A stretch of 64,000 nucleotides of DNA from Paratinospora sagittata (lineage: Eukaryota; Streptophyta; Magnoliopsida; Ranunculales; Menispermaceae): positions 13,859,670 through 13,923,669 of the forward strand of contig CM069594.1 of assembly GCA_035771175.1 (NCBI GenBank), read 5' to 3'. Positions 26,550 through 37,988 of the stretch are shown here, piece by piece. Both the position numbers and the translations under genes were made by a program. Every line of letters starts with the position of its first letter. The first letter of the stretch is position 1. The notes beneath the pieces are model-generated. The model was not told the origin of the DNA and ran no database searches. It saw nothing but the letters and a program-made list of their open reading frames with translations.

Positions 26550-27708
26550 CTCATTCTCTGATTTTCAAAAATACAACACGCACGATTTTTGTAAGTTAGA
26601 TTGAGTTTTCCAAAGAGTTTTTCAAGAGAAGAAAGTAATGATTCTTGCATTTGCCAAAACAAGCTTCGAATTGAATCAAAATTGCAATCTGTCTTGATGA
26701 TAACGTCATTGTTGAGCAAGTTCTTCATTTTATCCCTTTTGTGCTTAGATTTGCAGAGGGTATCCATTGTTTTAAACTGTGAGTATATGAAGTGGTCTCG
26801 GTAAGATAACAACATCAAAAAATAACACAACACCTGTATTGCATCAAGAACACATCAAACAATAGCTTTCGAAGTCTGCAAAGATCAAGCTCGAAGAACG
26901 AAGACATATCTCATGTCTAATGCATTAGTTTGATCTTTGGTGTGTAGGGTAGGGTAACCTCTCGACCAAACTCAGCACTAAAACTCTGAAAATTGCAAAG
27001 TTTTCAAAATCACTTCGATATAGTGTTTCATTTTGAAAAAATGTTTTTCGTAAGGTTTTAATCATAATTTCAACGAGTTTTGAATTATTTAAAAGTGTTT
27101 TGAGTCAATGGAATGGTTCTTGAGTGTCAAAATATTAATTTTTCAAAAATAAGGCTTTCCAGCAATTTGCCAAAATTCTCGAGAAGGCACTAGCGCACTA
27201 TCAGTGTTGATAGCACGTTGATAGGGTTCTATAATAAGACATTTGTTTTTTCTGGAAAATTGTCTATAGCGCGCTATCCCCTTTGATGACTCGCTATAAA
27301 GCTGTTGCCTTAATCTTTTCATTTTTAGTAAAATGGGCAATAGCGCGCTATAGGCCTTGATAACACGGTATCGGAAAGTCTAAAAAACTCAAGCTCTCTA
27401 GTTTGTATATATCGACCTGCTATCTGTCAATAGAGAACATGATACACAACCAAATAGCACTCTATCCACGTCTGAGAACAAAATCAGATATTTCTAACGA
27501 GAAAAATTTGGGCACTTCTGCTTGCTCGATTTTTCTATTCCTTACACAGTTTTGCCAGGTTATCTTAATTGAAATATGCTCTACTAACACCTAGATGATT
27601 CCCTTTGTCTCGCACGCCCAAAACAACTTTAGATTAAACAATGTTTTGAATTCAAATCATTTTGTACTCACTTGCTCTTTAACCTGCAACTTCTATTTTT
27701 ATAAAACA
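26550..27708 (+). repeat. Satellite monomer 24 (1159 bp), B-to-A mosaic
   Basis: First copy with ATTGAGTTTTCC. It starts B-like (ATCCCTTTTG, no deletion) and becomes A from AAAATAACAC onward. Private TATAGTGTTTC near 27020; TGTTTTTCG. Confidence 0.95.
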
Positions 27709-28787
27709 CTCATTCTCTGATTTTCAAAAATACAACACGCACGATTTTTGTAAGTTAGATTGAGCTTTCCAAAGAGTTTTTCAATAGAAGAAAGTAATGA
27801 TTCTTGCATTTGCCAAAACAAGCTTCGAATTGAATCAAAATTGCAATCTGTCTTGATGATAACGTCATTGTTGAGCAAGTTCTTCATTTTATCCATTTTG
27901 TGCTTAGATTTGCAGAGGGTATCCATTGTTTTAAACTGTGAGTATATGAAGTGGTCTCGGTAAGATAACAACATCAAAAAATAACACAACACCTGTATTG
28001 CATCAAGAACACATCAAACAATAGCTTTCGAAGTCTGCAAAGATCAAGCTCGAAGAACGAAGACATATCTCATGTCAAGTTTTCAAAATCACTTCGATAT
28101 AGTATTTCATTTTGAAAAAATGTTTTCCGTAAGGTTTTAATCATAATTTCAACGAGTTTTGAATTATTTAAAAGTGTTTTGAGTCAATGGAATGGTTCTT
28201 GAGTGTCAAAATATTAATTTTTCAAAAATAAGGCTTTCCAGCAATTTGCCAAAATTCTCGAGAAGGCACTAGCGCACTATCAGTGTTGATAGCACGTTGA
28301 TAGGGTTCTATAATAAGACATTTGTTTTTTCTGGAAAATTGTCTATAGCGCGCTATCCCCTTTGATGACTCGCTATAAAGCTGTTGCCTTAATCTTTTCA
28401 TTTTTAGTAAAATGGGCAATAGCGCGCTATAGGCCTTGATAACACGGTATCGGAAAGTCTAAAAAACTCAAGCTCTCTAGTTTGTATATATTGACCTGCT
28501 ATCTGTCAATAGAGAACATGATACACAACCAAATAGCACTCTATCCACGTCTGAGAACAAAATCAGATATTTCTAACGAGAAAAATTTGGGCACTTCTGC
28601 TTGCTCGATTTTTCTATGCCTTACACAGTTTTGCCAGGTTATCTTAATTGAAATATGCTCTACTAACACCTAGATGATTCCCTTTGTCTCGCACGCCCAA
28701 AACAACTTTAGATTAAACAATGTTTTGAATTCAAATCATTTTGTACTCACTTGCTCTTTAACCTGCAACTTCTATTTTTATAAAACA
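27709..28787 (+). repeat. Satellite monomer 25 (1079 bp), class A2 with unique 80-bp deletion
   Basis: Shortest complete monomer. CTCATGTC is joined directly to AAGTTTTCAAAATC at about 28076/28077. This removes the 12-bp palindrome, the right arm of the inverted repeat and the GGGTA site. Private TTTCAATAGAAG and TATATTGACC. Confidence 0.95.
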
Positions 28788-29914
28788 CTCATTCTCTGAT
28801 TTTCAAAAATACAACACGCACGATTTTTGTAAGTTAGATTGAGCTTTCCAAAGAGTTTTTCAAGAGAAGAAAGTAATGATTCTTGCATTTGCCAAAACAA
28901 GCTTCGAATTGAATCAAAATTGCAATCTGTCTTGATGATAACGTCATTGTTGAGCAAGTTCTTCATTTTATCCCTTTTGTGCTTTTGAGTATATGAAGTG
29001 GTCTCGGTAAGATAACAACATCAAAAAAGAACACAACACCTGTATTGCATCAAGAACACATCAAACAATAGCTTTCGAAGTCTACAAAGATCAAGCTCGA
29101 AGAACGAAGACATATCTCATGTCTAATGCATTAGTTTGATCTTTGGTGTGTAGGGTAGGGTAACCTCTCGACCAAACTCAGCACTAAAACTCTGAAAATT
29201 GCAAAGTTTTCAAAATCACTTCGATATAGTATTTCATTTTGAAAAAATGTTTTTCGTAAGGTTTTAATCATAATTTCAACGAGTTTTGAATTATTTAAAA
29301 GTGTTTTGAGTCAATGGAATGGTTCTTGAGTGTCAAAATATTAATTTTTCAAAAATAAGGCTTTCCAGCAATTTGCCAAAATTCTCGAGAAGGCACTAGC
29401 GCACTATCAGTGTTGATAGCACGTTGATAGGGTTCTATAATAAGACATTTGTTTTTTCTGGAAAATTGTCTATAGCGCGCTATCCCCTTTGATGACTCGC
29501 TATAAAGCTGTTGCCTTAATCTTTTCATTTTTAGTAAAATGGGCAATAGCGCGCTATAGGCCTTGATAACACGGTATCGGAAAGTCTAAAAAACTCAAGC
29601 TCTCTAGTTTGTATATATCGACCTGCTATCTGTCAATAGAGAACATGATACACAACCAAATAGCACTCTATCCACGTCTGAGAACAAAATCAGATATTTC
29701 TAACGAGAAAAATTTGGGCACTTCTGCTTGCTCGATTTTTCTATGCCTTACACAGTTTTGCCAGGTTATCTTAATTGAAATATGCTCTACTAACACCTAG
29801 ATGATTCCCTTTGTCTCGCACGCCCAAAACAACTTTAGATTAAACAATGTTTTGAATTCAAATCATTTTGTACTCACTTGCTCTTTAACCTGCAACTTCT
29901 ATTTTTATAAAACA
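28788..29914 (+). repeat. Satellite monomer 26 (1127 bp), B-del to A mosaic
   Basis: Has the 32-bp deletion, AAAAGAACAC and TCTACAAAG, then doubled GGGTA, AAGTTTTCAAAATC, TGTTTTTCG and GGCTTTCC. The class switch lies between about 29083 and 29155. It is the only 1127-bp copy. Confidence 0.95.
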
Positions 29915-31035
29915 CTCATTCTCTGATTTTCAAAAATACAACACGCACGATTTTTGTAAGTTAGATTGAGCTTTCCAAAGAGTTTTTCAAGAGAAGAAAG
30001 TAATGATGCTTGCATTTGCCAAAACAAGCTTCGAATTGAATCAAAATTGCAATCTGTCTTGATGATAACGTCATTGTTGAGCAAGTTCTTCATTTTATCC
30101 CTTTTGTGCTTTTGAGTATATGAAGTGGTCTCGGTAAGATAACAACATCAAAAAAGAACACAACACCTGTATTGCATCAAGAACACATCAAACAATAGCT
30201 TTCGAAGTCTACAAAGATCAAGCTCGAAGAACGAAGACATATCTCTTGTCTAATGCATTAGTTTGATCTTTGGTGTGTAGGGTAACCTCTCGATCAAACT
30301 CAGCACTAAAACTCTGAAAATTGCAAAGTCTTCAAGGTCACTTCGATATAGTATTTCATTTTGAAAAAATGTTTTCCGTAAGGTTTTAATCATAATTTCA
30401 ACGAGTTTTGAATTATTTAAAAGTGTTTTGAGTCAATGGAATGGTTCTTGAGTGTTAAAATATTAATTTTTTCAAAAATAAGGCTATCCAGCAATTTGCC
30501 AAAATTCTCGAGAAGGCACTAGCGCACTATCAGTGTTGATAGCACGTTGATAGGGTTCTATAATAAGACATTTGTTTTTTCTGGAAAATTGTCTATAGCG
30601 CGCTATCCCCTTTGATGACTCGCTATAAAGCTGTTGCCTTATTCTTTTCATTTTTAGTAAAATGGGCAATAGCGCGCTATAGGCCTTGATAACACGGTAT
30701 CGGAAAGTCTAAAAAACTCAAGCTCTCTAGTTTGTATATATCGACCTGCTATCTGTCAATAGAGAACATGATACACAACCAAATAGCACTCTATCCACGT
30801 CTGAGAACAAAATCAGATATTTCTAACGAGAAAAATTTGGGCACTTCTGCTTGCTCGATTTTTCTATTCCTTACACAGTTTTGCCAGGTTATCTTAATTG
30901 AAATATGCTCTACTAACACCTAGATGATTCCCTTTGTCTCGCACGCAAAAAACAACTTTAGATTAAACAATGTTTTGAATTCAAATCATTTTGTACTCTT
31001 GCTCTTTAACCTGCAACTTCTATTTTTATAAAACA
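29915..31035 (+). repeat. Satellite monomer 27 (1121 bp), class B-del
   Basis: B-del throughout, with TACTCTTGC at its end. Private: G at 30008, T at 30246 (ATCTCTTGTC), T at 30642, and CACGCAAAAAACAAC (CC to AA at 30947-30948). Confidence 0.95.
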
Positions 31036-32194
31036 CTCATTCTCTGATTTTCAAAAATACAACACGCACGATTTTTGTAAGTTAGATTGAGTTTTCCAAA
31101 GAGTTTTTCAAGAGAAGAAAGTAATGATTCTTGCATTTGCCAAAACAAGCTTCGAATTGAATCAAAATTGCAATCTGTCTTGATGATAACGTCATTGTTG
31201 AGCAAGTTCTTCATTTTATCCCTTTTGTGCTTAGATTTGCAGAGGGTATCCATTGTTTTAAATTGTGAGTATATGAAGTGGTCTCGGTAAGATAACAACA
31301 TCAAAAAATAACACAACACCTGTATTGCATCAAGAACACATCAAACAATAGCTTTCGAAGTCTGCAAAGATCAAGCTCGAAGAACGAAGACATATCTCAT
31401 GTCTAATGCATTAGTTTGATCTTTGGTGTGTAGGGTAGGGTAACCTCTCGACCAAACTCAGCACTAAAACTCTGAAAATTGCAAAGTTTTCAAAATCACT
31501 TCGATATAGTATTTCATTTTGAAAAAATGTTTTCCGTAAGGTTTTAATCATAATTTCAACGAGTTTTGAATTATTTAAAAGTGTTTTGAGTCAATGGAAT
31601 GGTTCTTGAGTGTCAAAATATTAATTTTTCAAAAATAAGGCTTTCCAGCAATTTGCCAAAATTCTCGAGAAGGCACTAGCGCACTATCAGTGTTGATAGC
31701 ACGTTGATAGGGTTCTATAATAAGACATTTGTTTTTTCTGGAAAATTGTCTATAGCGCGCTATCCCCTTTGATGACTCGCTATAAAGCTGTTGCCTTAAT
31801 CTTTTCATTTTTAGTAAAATGGGCAATAGCGCGCTATAGGCCTTGATAACACGGTATCGGAAAGTCTAAAAAACTCAAGCTCTCTAGTTTGTATATATCG
31901 ACCTGCTATCTGTCAATAGAGAACATGATACACAACCAAATAGCACTTTATCCACGTCTGAGAACAAAATCAGATATTTCTAACGAGAAAAATTTGGGCA
32001 CTTCTGCTTGCTCGATTTTTCTATGCCTTACACAGTTTTGCCAGGTTATCTTAATTGAAATATGCTCTACTAACACCTAGATGATTCCCTTTGTCTCGCA
32101 CGCCCAAAACAACTTTAGATTAAACAATGTTTTGAATTCAAATCATTTTATACTCACTTGCTCTTTAACCTGCAACTTCTATTTTTATAAAACA
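31036..32194 (+). repeat. Satellite monomer 28 (1159 bp), B-to-A mosaic
   Basis: ATTGAGTTTTCC and ATCCCTTTTG, then A marks. Private TTAAATTGTGAG and ATTTTATACTC. GCACTTTATCC is shared with monomers 32, 38 and 40. Confidence 0.95.
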
Positions 32195-33353
32195 CTCATT
32201 CTCTGATTTTCAAAAATACAACACGCACGATTTTTGTAAGTTAGATTGAGCTTTCCAAAGAGTTTTTCAAGAGAAGAAAGTAATGATTCTTGCATTTGCC
32301 AAAACAAGCTTCGAATTGAATCAAAATTGCAATCTGTCTTGATGATAACGTCATTGTTGAGCAAGTTCTTCATTTTATCCATTTTGTGCTTAGATTTGCA
32401 GAGGGTATCCATTGTTTTAAACTGTGAGTATATGAAGTGGTCTCGGTAAGATAACAACATCAAAAAATAACACAACACCTGTATTGCATCAAGAACACAT
32501 CAAACAATAGCTTTCGAAGTCTGCAAAGATCAAGCTCGAAGAACGAAGACATATCTCATGTCTAATGCATTAGTTTGATCTTTGGTGTGTAGGGTAGGGT
32601 AACCTCTCGACCAAACTCAGCACTAAAACTCTGAAAATTGCAAAGTTTTCAAAATCACTTCGATATAGTATTTCATTTTGAAAAAATGTTTTTCGTAAGG
32701 TTTTAATCATAATTTCAACGAGTTTTGAATTATTTAAAAGTGTTTTGAGTCAATGGAATGGTTCTTGAGTGTCAAAATATTAATTTTTCAAAAATAAGGC
32801 TTTCCAGCAATTTGCCAAAATTCTCGAGAAGGCACTAGCGCACTATCAGTGTTGATAGCACGTTGATAGGGTTCTATAATAAGACATTTGTTTTTTCTGG
32901 AAAATTGTCTATAGCGCGCTATCCCCTTTGATGACTCGCTATAAAGCTGTTGCCTTAATCTTTTCATTTTTAGTAAAATGGGCAATAGCGCGCTATAGGC
33001 CTTGATAACACGGTATCGTAAAGTCTAAAAAACTCAAGCTCTCTAGTTTGTATATATCGACCTGCTATCTGTCAATAGAGAACATGATACACAACCAAAT
33101 AGCACTCTATCCACGTCTGAGAACAAAATCAGATATTTCTAACGAGAAAAATTTGGGCACTTCTGCTTGCTCGATTTTTCTATTCCTTACACAGTTTTGC
33201 CAGGTTATCTTAATTGAAATATGCTCTACTAACACCTAGATGATTCCCTTTGTCTCGTACGCCCAAAACAACTTTAGATTAAACAATGTTTTGAATTCAA
33301 ATCATTTTGTACTCACTTGCTCTTTAACCTGCAACTTCTATTTTTATAAAACA
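32195..33353 (+). repeat. Satellite monomer 29 (1159 bp), class A2
   Basis: TGTTTTTCG, CTATTCC and CTCGTACGCC (shared with monomer 33). Private T at 33019 (TATCGTAAAG). Confidence 0.95.
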
Positions 33354-33682
33354 CTCATTCTCTGATTTTCAAAAATACAACACGCACGATTTTTGTAAGT
33401 TAGATTGAGCTTTCCAAAGAGTTTTTCAAGAGAAGAAAGTAATGATTCTTGCATTTGCCAAAACAAGCTTCGAATTGAATCAAAATTGCAATCTGTCTTG
33501 ATGATAACGTCATTGTTGAGCAAGTTCTTCATTTTATCCATTTTGTGCTTAGATTTGCAGAGGGTATCCATTGTTTTAAACTGTGAGTATATGAAGTGGT
33601 CTCGGTAAGATAACAACATCAAAAAATAACACAACACCTGTATTGCATCAAGAACACATCAAACAATAGCTTTCGAAGTCTG

Positions 33683-33743
33683 CAAAGATCAAGCTCGAAG
33701 AACGAAGACATATCTCATGTCTAATGCATTAGTTTGATCTTTG
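33683..33743. repeat. 10-bp inverted repeat enclosing a 12-bp palindrome (reference copy)
   Basis: Left arm CAAAGATCAA at 33683-33692 and right arm TTGATCTTTG at 33734-33743 are perfect complements around a 41-bp spacer. The spacer ends with the self-complementary CTAATGCATTAG at 33721-33732. Both could form hairpins or a cruciform. The motif recurs in nearly every monomer. It is partly deleted in monomer 25, its right arm is mutated in monomer 48, and the palindrome is changed in none that I noticed. Confidence 0.75.
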
Positions 33744-33750
33744 GTGTGTA

Positions 33751-33760
33751 GGGTAGGGTA
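33751..33760 (+). repeat. GGGTA 5-bp duplication, class-diagnostic (reference copy)
   Basis: By my count 33 monomers have two GGGTA units here, 22 have one, and monomer 25 has lost the site. The doubled state goes with class A. The short TAGGGTAGGG stretch looks telomere-like only by chance. Confidence 0.85.
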
Positions 33761-33979
33761 ACCTCTCGACCAAACTCAGCACTAAAACTCTGAAAATTGC
33801 AAAGTTTTCAAAATCACTTCGATATAGTATTTCATTTTGAAAAAATGTTTTCCGTAAGGTTTTAATCATAATTTCAACGAGTTTTGAATTATTTAAAAGT
33901 GTTTTGAGTCAATGGAATGGTTCTTGAGTGTCAAAATATTAATTTTTCAAAAATAAGGCTTTCCAGCAATTTGCCAAAA

Positions 33980-33989
33980 TTCTCGAGAA
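33980..33989. repeat. Palindrome TTCTCGAGAA (reference copy)
   Basis: Perfect 10-bp self-complementary site six bases before the first subrepeat. Present in every monomer examined except monomer 47, where G-to-A at 53465 destroys it. Confidence 0.8.
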
Positions 33990-33994
33990 GGCAC

Positions 33995-34178
33995 TAGCGC
34001 ACTATCAGTGTTGATAGCACGTTGATAGGGTTCTATAATAAGACATTTGTTTTTTCTGGAAAATTGTCTATAGCGCGCTATCCCCTTTGATGACTCGCTA
34101 TAAAGCTGTTGCCTTAATCTTTTCATTTTTAGTAAAATGGGCAATAGCGCGCTATAGGCCTTGATAACACGGTATCGG
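33995..34178 (+). repeat. Three diverged ~75-bp subrepeats inside the monomer (reference copy)
   Basis: Three blocks start at 33995, 34071 and 34145, spaced 76 and 74 bp. Each reads TAGCGCRCTAT, then five variable bases, then TTGATRRCWCG. In blocks two and three, ATAGCGCGCTAT is a perfect 12-bp palindrome; block one has GCGCAC instead of GCGCGC. The bases just upstream also resemble each other (AAAATTGTCTA and AAAATGGGCAA). The arrangement recurs in every monomer. Inference: the long monomer contains, and may partly have grown from, a shorter tandem repeat. A later TAGCACTCTATCC might be a decayed fourth block, but its spacing does not fit. Confidence 0.8.
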
Positions 34179-34448
34179 AAAGTCTAAAAAACTCAAGCTC
34201 TCTAGTTTGTATATATCGACCTGCTATCTGTCAATAGAGAACATGATACACAACCAAATAGCACTCTATCCACGTCTGAGAACAAAATCAGATATTTCTA
34301 ACGAGAAAAATTTGGGCACTTCTGCTTGCTCGATTTTTCTATGCCTTACACAGTTTTGCCAGGTTATCTTAATTGAAATATGCTCTACTAACACCTAGAT
34401 GATTCCCTTTGTCTCGCACGCCCAAAACAACTTTAGATTAAACAATGT

Positions 34449-34460
34449 TTTGAATTCAAA
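34449..34460. repeat. Palindrome TTTGAATTCAAA (reference copy)
   Basis: Perfect 12-bp self-complementary sequence near the 3' end of the monomer as phased here. It recurs in each copy; in monomer 11 the flank changes to GAATTCAATT, shortening the palindrome. Confidence 0.8.
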
Positions 34461-34512
34461 TCATTTTGTACTCACTTGCTCTTTAACCTGCAACTTCTAT
34501 TTTTATAAAACA

Positions 34513-35670
34513 CTCATTCTCTGATTTTCAAAAATACAACACGCACGATTTTTGTAAGTTAGATTGAGCTTTCCAAAGAGTTTTTCAAGAGAAGAAAGTA
34601 ATGATTCTTGCATTTGCCAAAACAAGCTTCGAATTGAATCAAAATTGCAATCTGTCTTGATGATAACGTCATTGTTGAGCAAGTTCTTCATTTTATCCAT
34701 TTTGTGCTTAGATTTGCAGAGGGTATCCATTGTTTTAAACTGTGAGTATATGAAGTGGTCTCGGTAAGATAACAACATCAAAAAATAACACAACACCTGT
34801 ATTGCATCAAGAACACATCAAACAATAGCTTTCGAAGTCTGCAAAGATCAAGCTCGAAGAACGAAGACATATCTCATGTCTAATGCATTAGTTTGATCTT
34901 TGGTGTGTAGGGTAGGGTAACCTCTCGACCAAACTCAGCACTAAAACTCTGAAAATTGCAAAGTCTTCAAGGTCACTTCGATATAGTATTTCATTTTGAA
35001 AAAATGTTTTCCGTAAGGTTTTAATCATAATTTCAACGAGTTTTGAATTATTTAAAAGTGTTTTGAGTCAATGGAATGGTTCTTGAGTGTTAAAATATTA
35101 ATTTTTTCAAAAATAAGGCTATCCAGCAATTTGCCAAAATTCTCGAGAAGGCACTAGCGCACTATCAGTGTTGATAGCACGTTGATAGGGTTCTATAATA
35201 AGACATTTGTTTTTTCTGGAAAATTGTCTATAGCGCGCTATCCCCTTTGATGACTCGCTATAAAGCTGTTGCCTTAATCTTTTCATTTTTAGTAAAATGG
35301 GCAATAGCGCGCTATAGGCCTTGATAACACAGTATCGGAAAGTCTAAAAAACTCAAGCTCTCTAGTTTGTATATATCGACCTGCTATCTGTCAATAGAGA
35401 ACATGATACACAACCAAATAGCACTCTATCCACGTCTGAGAACAAAATCAGATATTTCTAACGAGAAAAATTTGGGCACTTCTGCTTGCTCGATTTTTCT
35501 ATTCCTTACACAGTTTTGCCAGGTTATCTTAATTGAAATATGCTCTACTAACACCTAGATGATTCCCTTTGTCTCGCACGCCCAAAACAACTTTAGATTA
35601 AACAATGTTTTGAATTCAAATCATTTTGTACTCTTGCTCTTTAACCTGCAACTTCTATTTTTATAAAACA
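34513..35670 (+). repeat. Satellite monomer 31 (1158 bp), A-to-B mosaic
   Basis: A2 through the doubled GGGTA and GACCAAACTC, then B from AAGTCTTCAAGGTC (near 34961) to TACTCTTGC. The switch lies at about 34930-34964. Private CACAGTATCGG. Confidence 0.95.
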
Positions 35671-36829
35671 CTCATTCTCTGATTTTCAAAAATACAACAC
35701 GCACGATTTTTGTAAGTTAGATTGAGTTTTCCAAAGAGTTTTTCAAGAGAAGAAAGTAATGATTCTTGCATTTGCCAAAACAAGCTTCGAATTGAATCAA
35801 AATTGCAATCTGTCTTGATGATAACGTCATTGTTGAGCAAGTTCTTCATTTTATCCCTTTTGTGCTTAGATTTGCAGAGGGTATCCATTGTTTTAAACTG
35901 TGAGTATATGAAGTGGTCTCGGTAAGATAACAACATCAAAAAATAACACAACACCTGTATTGCATCAAGAACACATCAAACAATAGCTTTCGAAGTCTGC
36001 AAAGATCAAGCTCGAAGAACGAAGACATATCTCATGTCTAATGCATTAGTTTGATCTTTGGTGTGTAGGGTAGGGTAACCTCTCGACCAAACTCAGCACT
36101 AAAACTCTGAAAATTGCAAAGTTTTCAAAATCACTTCGATATAGTATTTCATTTTGAAAAAATGTTTTCCGTAAGGTTTTAATCATAATTTCAACGAGTT
36201 TTGAATTATTTAAAAGTGTTTTGAGTCAATGGAATGGTTCTTGAGTGTCAAAATATTAATTTTTCAAAAATAAGGCTTTCCAGCAATTTGCCAAAATTCT
36301 CGAGAAGGCACTAGCACACTATCAGTGTTGATAGCACGTTGATAGGGTTCTATAATAAGACATTTGTTTTTTCTGGAAAATTGTCTATAGCGCGCTATCC
36401 CCTTTGATGACTCGCTATAAAGCTGTTGCCTTAATCTTTTCATTTTTAGTAAAATGGGCAATAGCGCGCTATAGGCCTTGATAACACGGTATCGGAAAGT
36501 CTAAAAAACTCAAGCTCTCTAGTTTGTATATATCGACCTGCTATCTGTCAATAGAGAACATGATACACAACCAAATAGCACTTTATCCACGTCTGAGAAC
36601 AAAATCAGATATTTCTAACGAGAAAAATTTGGGCACTTCTGCTTGCTCGATTTTTCTATGCCTTACACAATTTTGCCAGGTTATCTTAATTGAAATATGC
36701 TCTACTAACACCTAGATGATTCCCTTTGTCTCGCACGCCCAAAACAACTTTAGATTAAACAATGTTTTGAATTCAAATCATTTTGTACTCACTTGCTCAT
36801 TAACCTGCAACTTCTATTTTTATAAAACA
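35671..36829 (+). repeat. Satellite monomer 32 (1159 bp), B-to-A mosaic
   Basis: Counterpart of monomer 28 at offset 4635: ATTGAGTTTTCC and GCACTTTATCC. Private A at 36316 (breaks TAGCGC), ACACAATTTTGCC and GCTCATTAACC. Confidence 0.95.
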
Positions 36830-37988
36830 CTCATTCTCTGATTTTCAAAAATACAACACGCACGATTTTTGTAAGTTAGATTGAGCTTTCCAAAGAGTTT
36901 TTCAAGAGAAGAAAGTAATGATTCTTGCATTTGCCAAAACAAGCTTCGAATTGAATCAAAATTGCAATCTGTCTTGATGATAACGTCATTGTTGAGCAAG
37001 TTCTTCATTTTATCCATTTTGTGCTTAGATTTGCAGAGGGTATCCATTGTTTTAAACTGTGAGTATATGAAGTGGTCTCGGTAAGATAACAACATCAAAA
37101 AATAACACAACACCTGTATTGCATCAAGAACACATCAAACAATAGCTTTCGAAGTCTGCAAAGATCAAGCTCGAAGAACGAAGACATATCTCATGTCTAA
37201 TGCATTAGTTTGATCTTTGGTGTGTAGGGTAGGGTAACCTCTCGACCAAACTCAGCACTAAAACTCTGAAAATTGCAAAGTTTTCAAAATCACTTCGATA
37301 TAGTATTTCATTTTGAAAAAATGTTTTTCGTAAGGTTTTAATCATAATTTCAACGAGTTTTGAATTATTTAAAAGTGTTTTGAGTCAATGGAATGGTTCT
37401 TGAGTGTCAAAATATTAATTTTTCAAAAATAAGGCTTTCCAGCAATTTGCCAAAATTCTCGAGAAGGCACTAGCGCACTATCAGTGTTGATAGCACGTTG
37501 ATAGGGTTCTATAATAAGACATTTGTTTTTTCTGGAAAATTGTCTATAGCGCGCTATCCCCTTTGATGACTCGCTATAAAGCTGTTGCCTTAATCTTTTC
37601 ATTTTTAGTAAAATGGGCAATAGCGCGCTATAGGCCTTGATAACACGGTATCGGAAAGTCTAAAAAACTCAAGCTCTCTAGTTTGTATATATCGACCTGC
37701 TATCTGTCAATAGAGAACATGATACACAACCAAATAGCACTCTATCCACGTCTGAGAACAAAATCAGATATTTCTAACGAGAAAAATTTGGGCACTTCTG
37801 CTTGCTCGATTTTTCTATTCCTTACACAGTTTTGCCAGGTTATCTTAATTGAAATATGCTCTACTAACACCTAGATGATTCCCTTTGTCTCGTACGCCCA
37901 AAACAACTTTAGATTAAACAATGTTTTGAATTCAAATCATTTTGTACTCACTTGCTCTTTAACCTGCAACTTCTATTTTTATAAAACA
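36830..37988 (+). repeat. Satellite monomer 33 (1159 bp), class A2
   Basis: Counterpart of monomer 29 at offset 4635: TGTTTTTCG, CTATTCC, CTCGTACGCC. Confidence 0.95.

Larger units (their letters stand above)
33354..34512 (+). repeat. Satellite monomer 30 (1159 bp), canonical class A2; reference copy here
   Basis: No private change noticed. I use it as the reference for internal structure: inverted repeat and palindrome at 33683-33743, doubled GGGTA at 33751-33760, TTCTCGAGAA at 33980-33989, subrepeats at 33995-34178, TTTGAATTCAAA at 34449-34460. Confidence 0.95.

Noticed and set aside
33751..33760. TAGGGTAGGG as telomeric repeat
   Set aside because: There are only two 5-bp units per monomer, and the unit is not the TTTAGGG or TTAGGG telomere sequence. 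It is a simple 5-bp duplication polymorphism.
33995..34178. CRISPR-like spaced palindromic repeats
   Set aside because: There are only three diverged blocks per monomer, the intervening sequences are themselves repeated in every monomer, there are no cas genes, and the context is eukaryotic satellite.
34210..34216. TATATAT in GTTTGTATATATCGAC as a promoter
   Set aside because: A TATA-like string in AT-rich DNA is expected by chance. There is no downstream gene, and monomers 1 and 2 lack it.
33354..34512. CENP-B box or similar known centromere-protein site
   Set aside because: I looked for TTCG followed by the A and CGGG positions near GCTTCGAATTG and ACTTCGATATAG; neither has the CGGG end.
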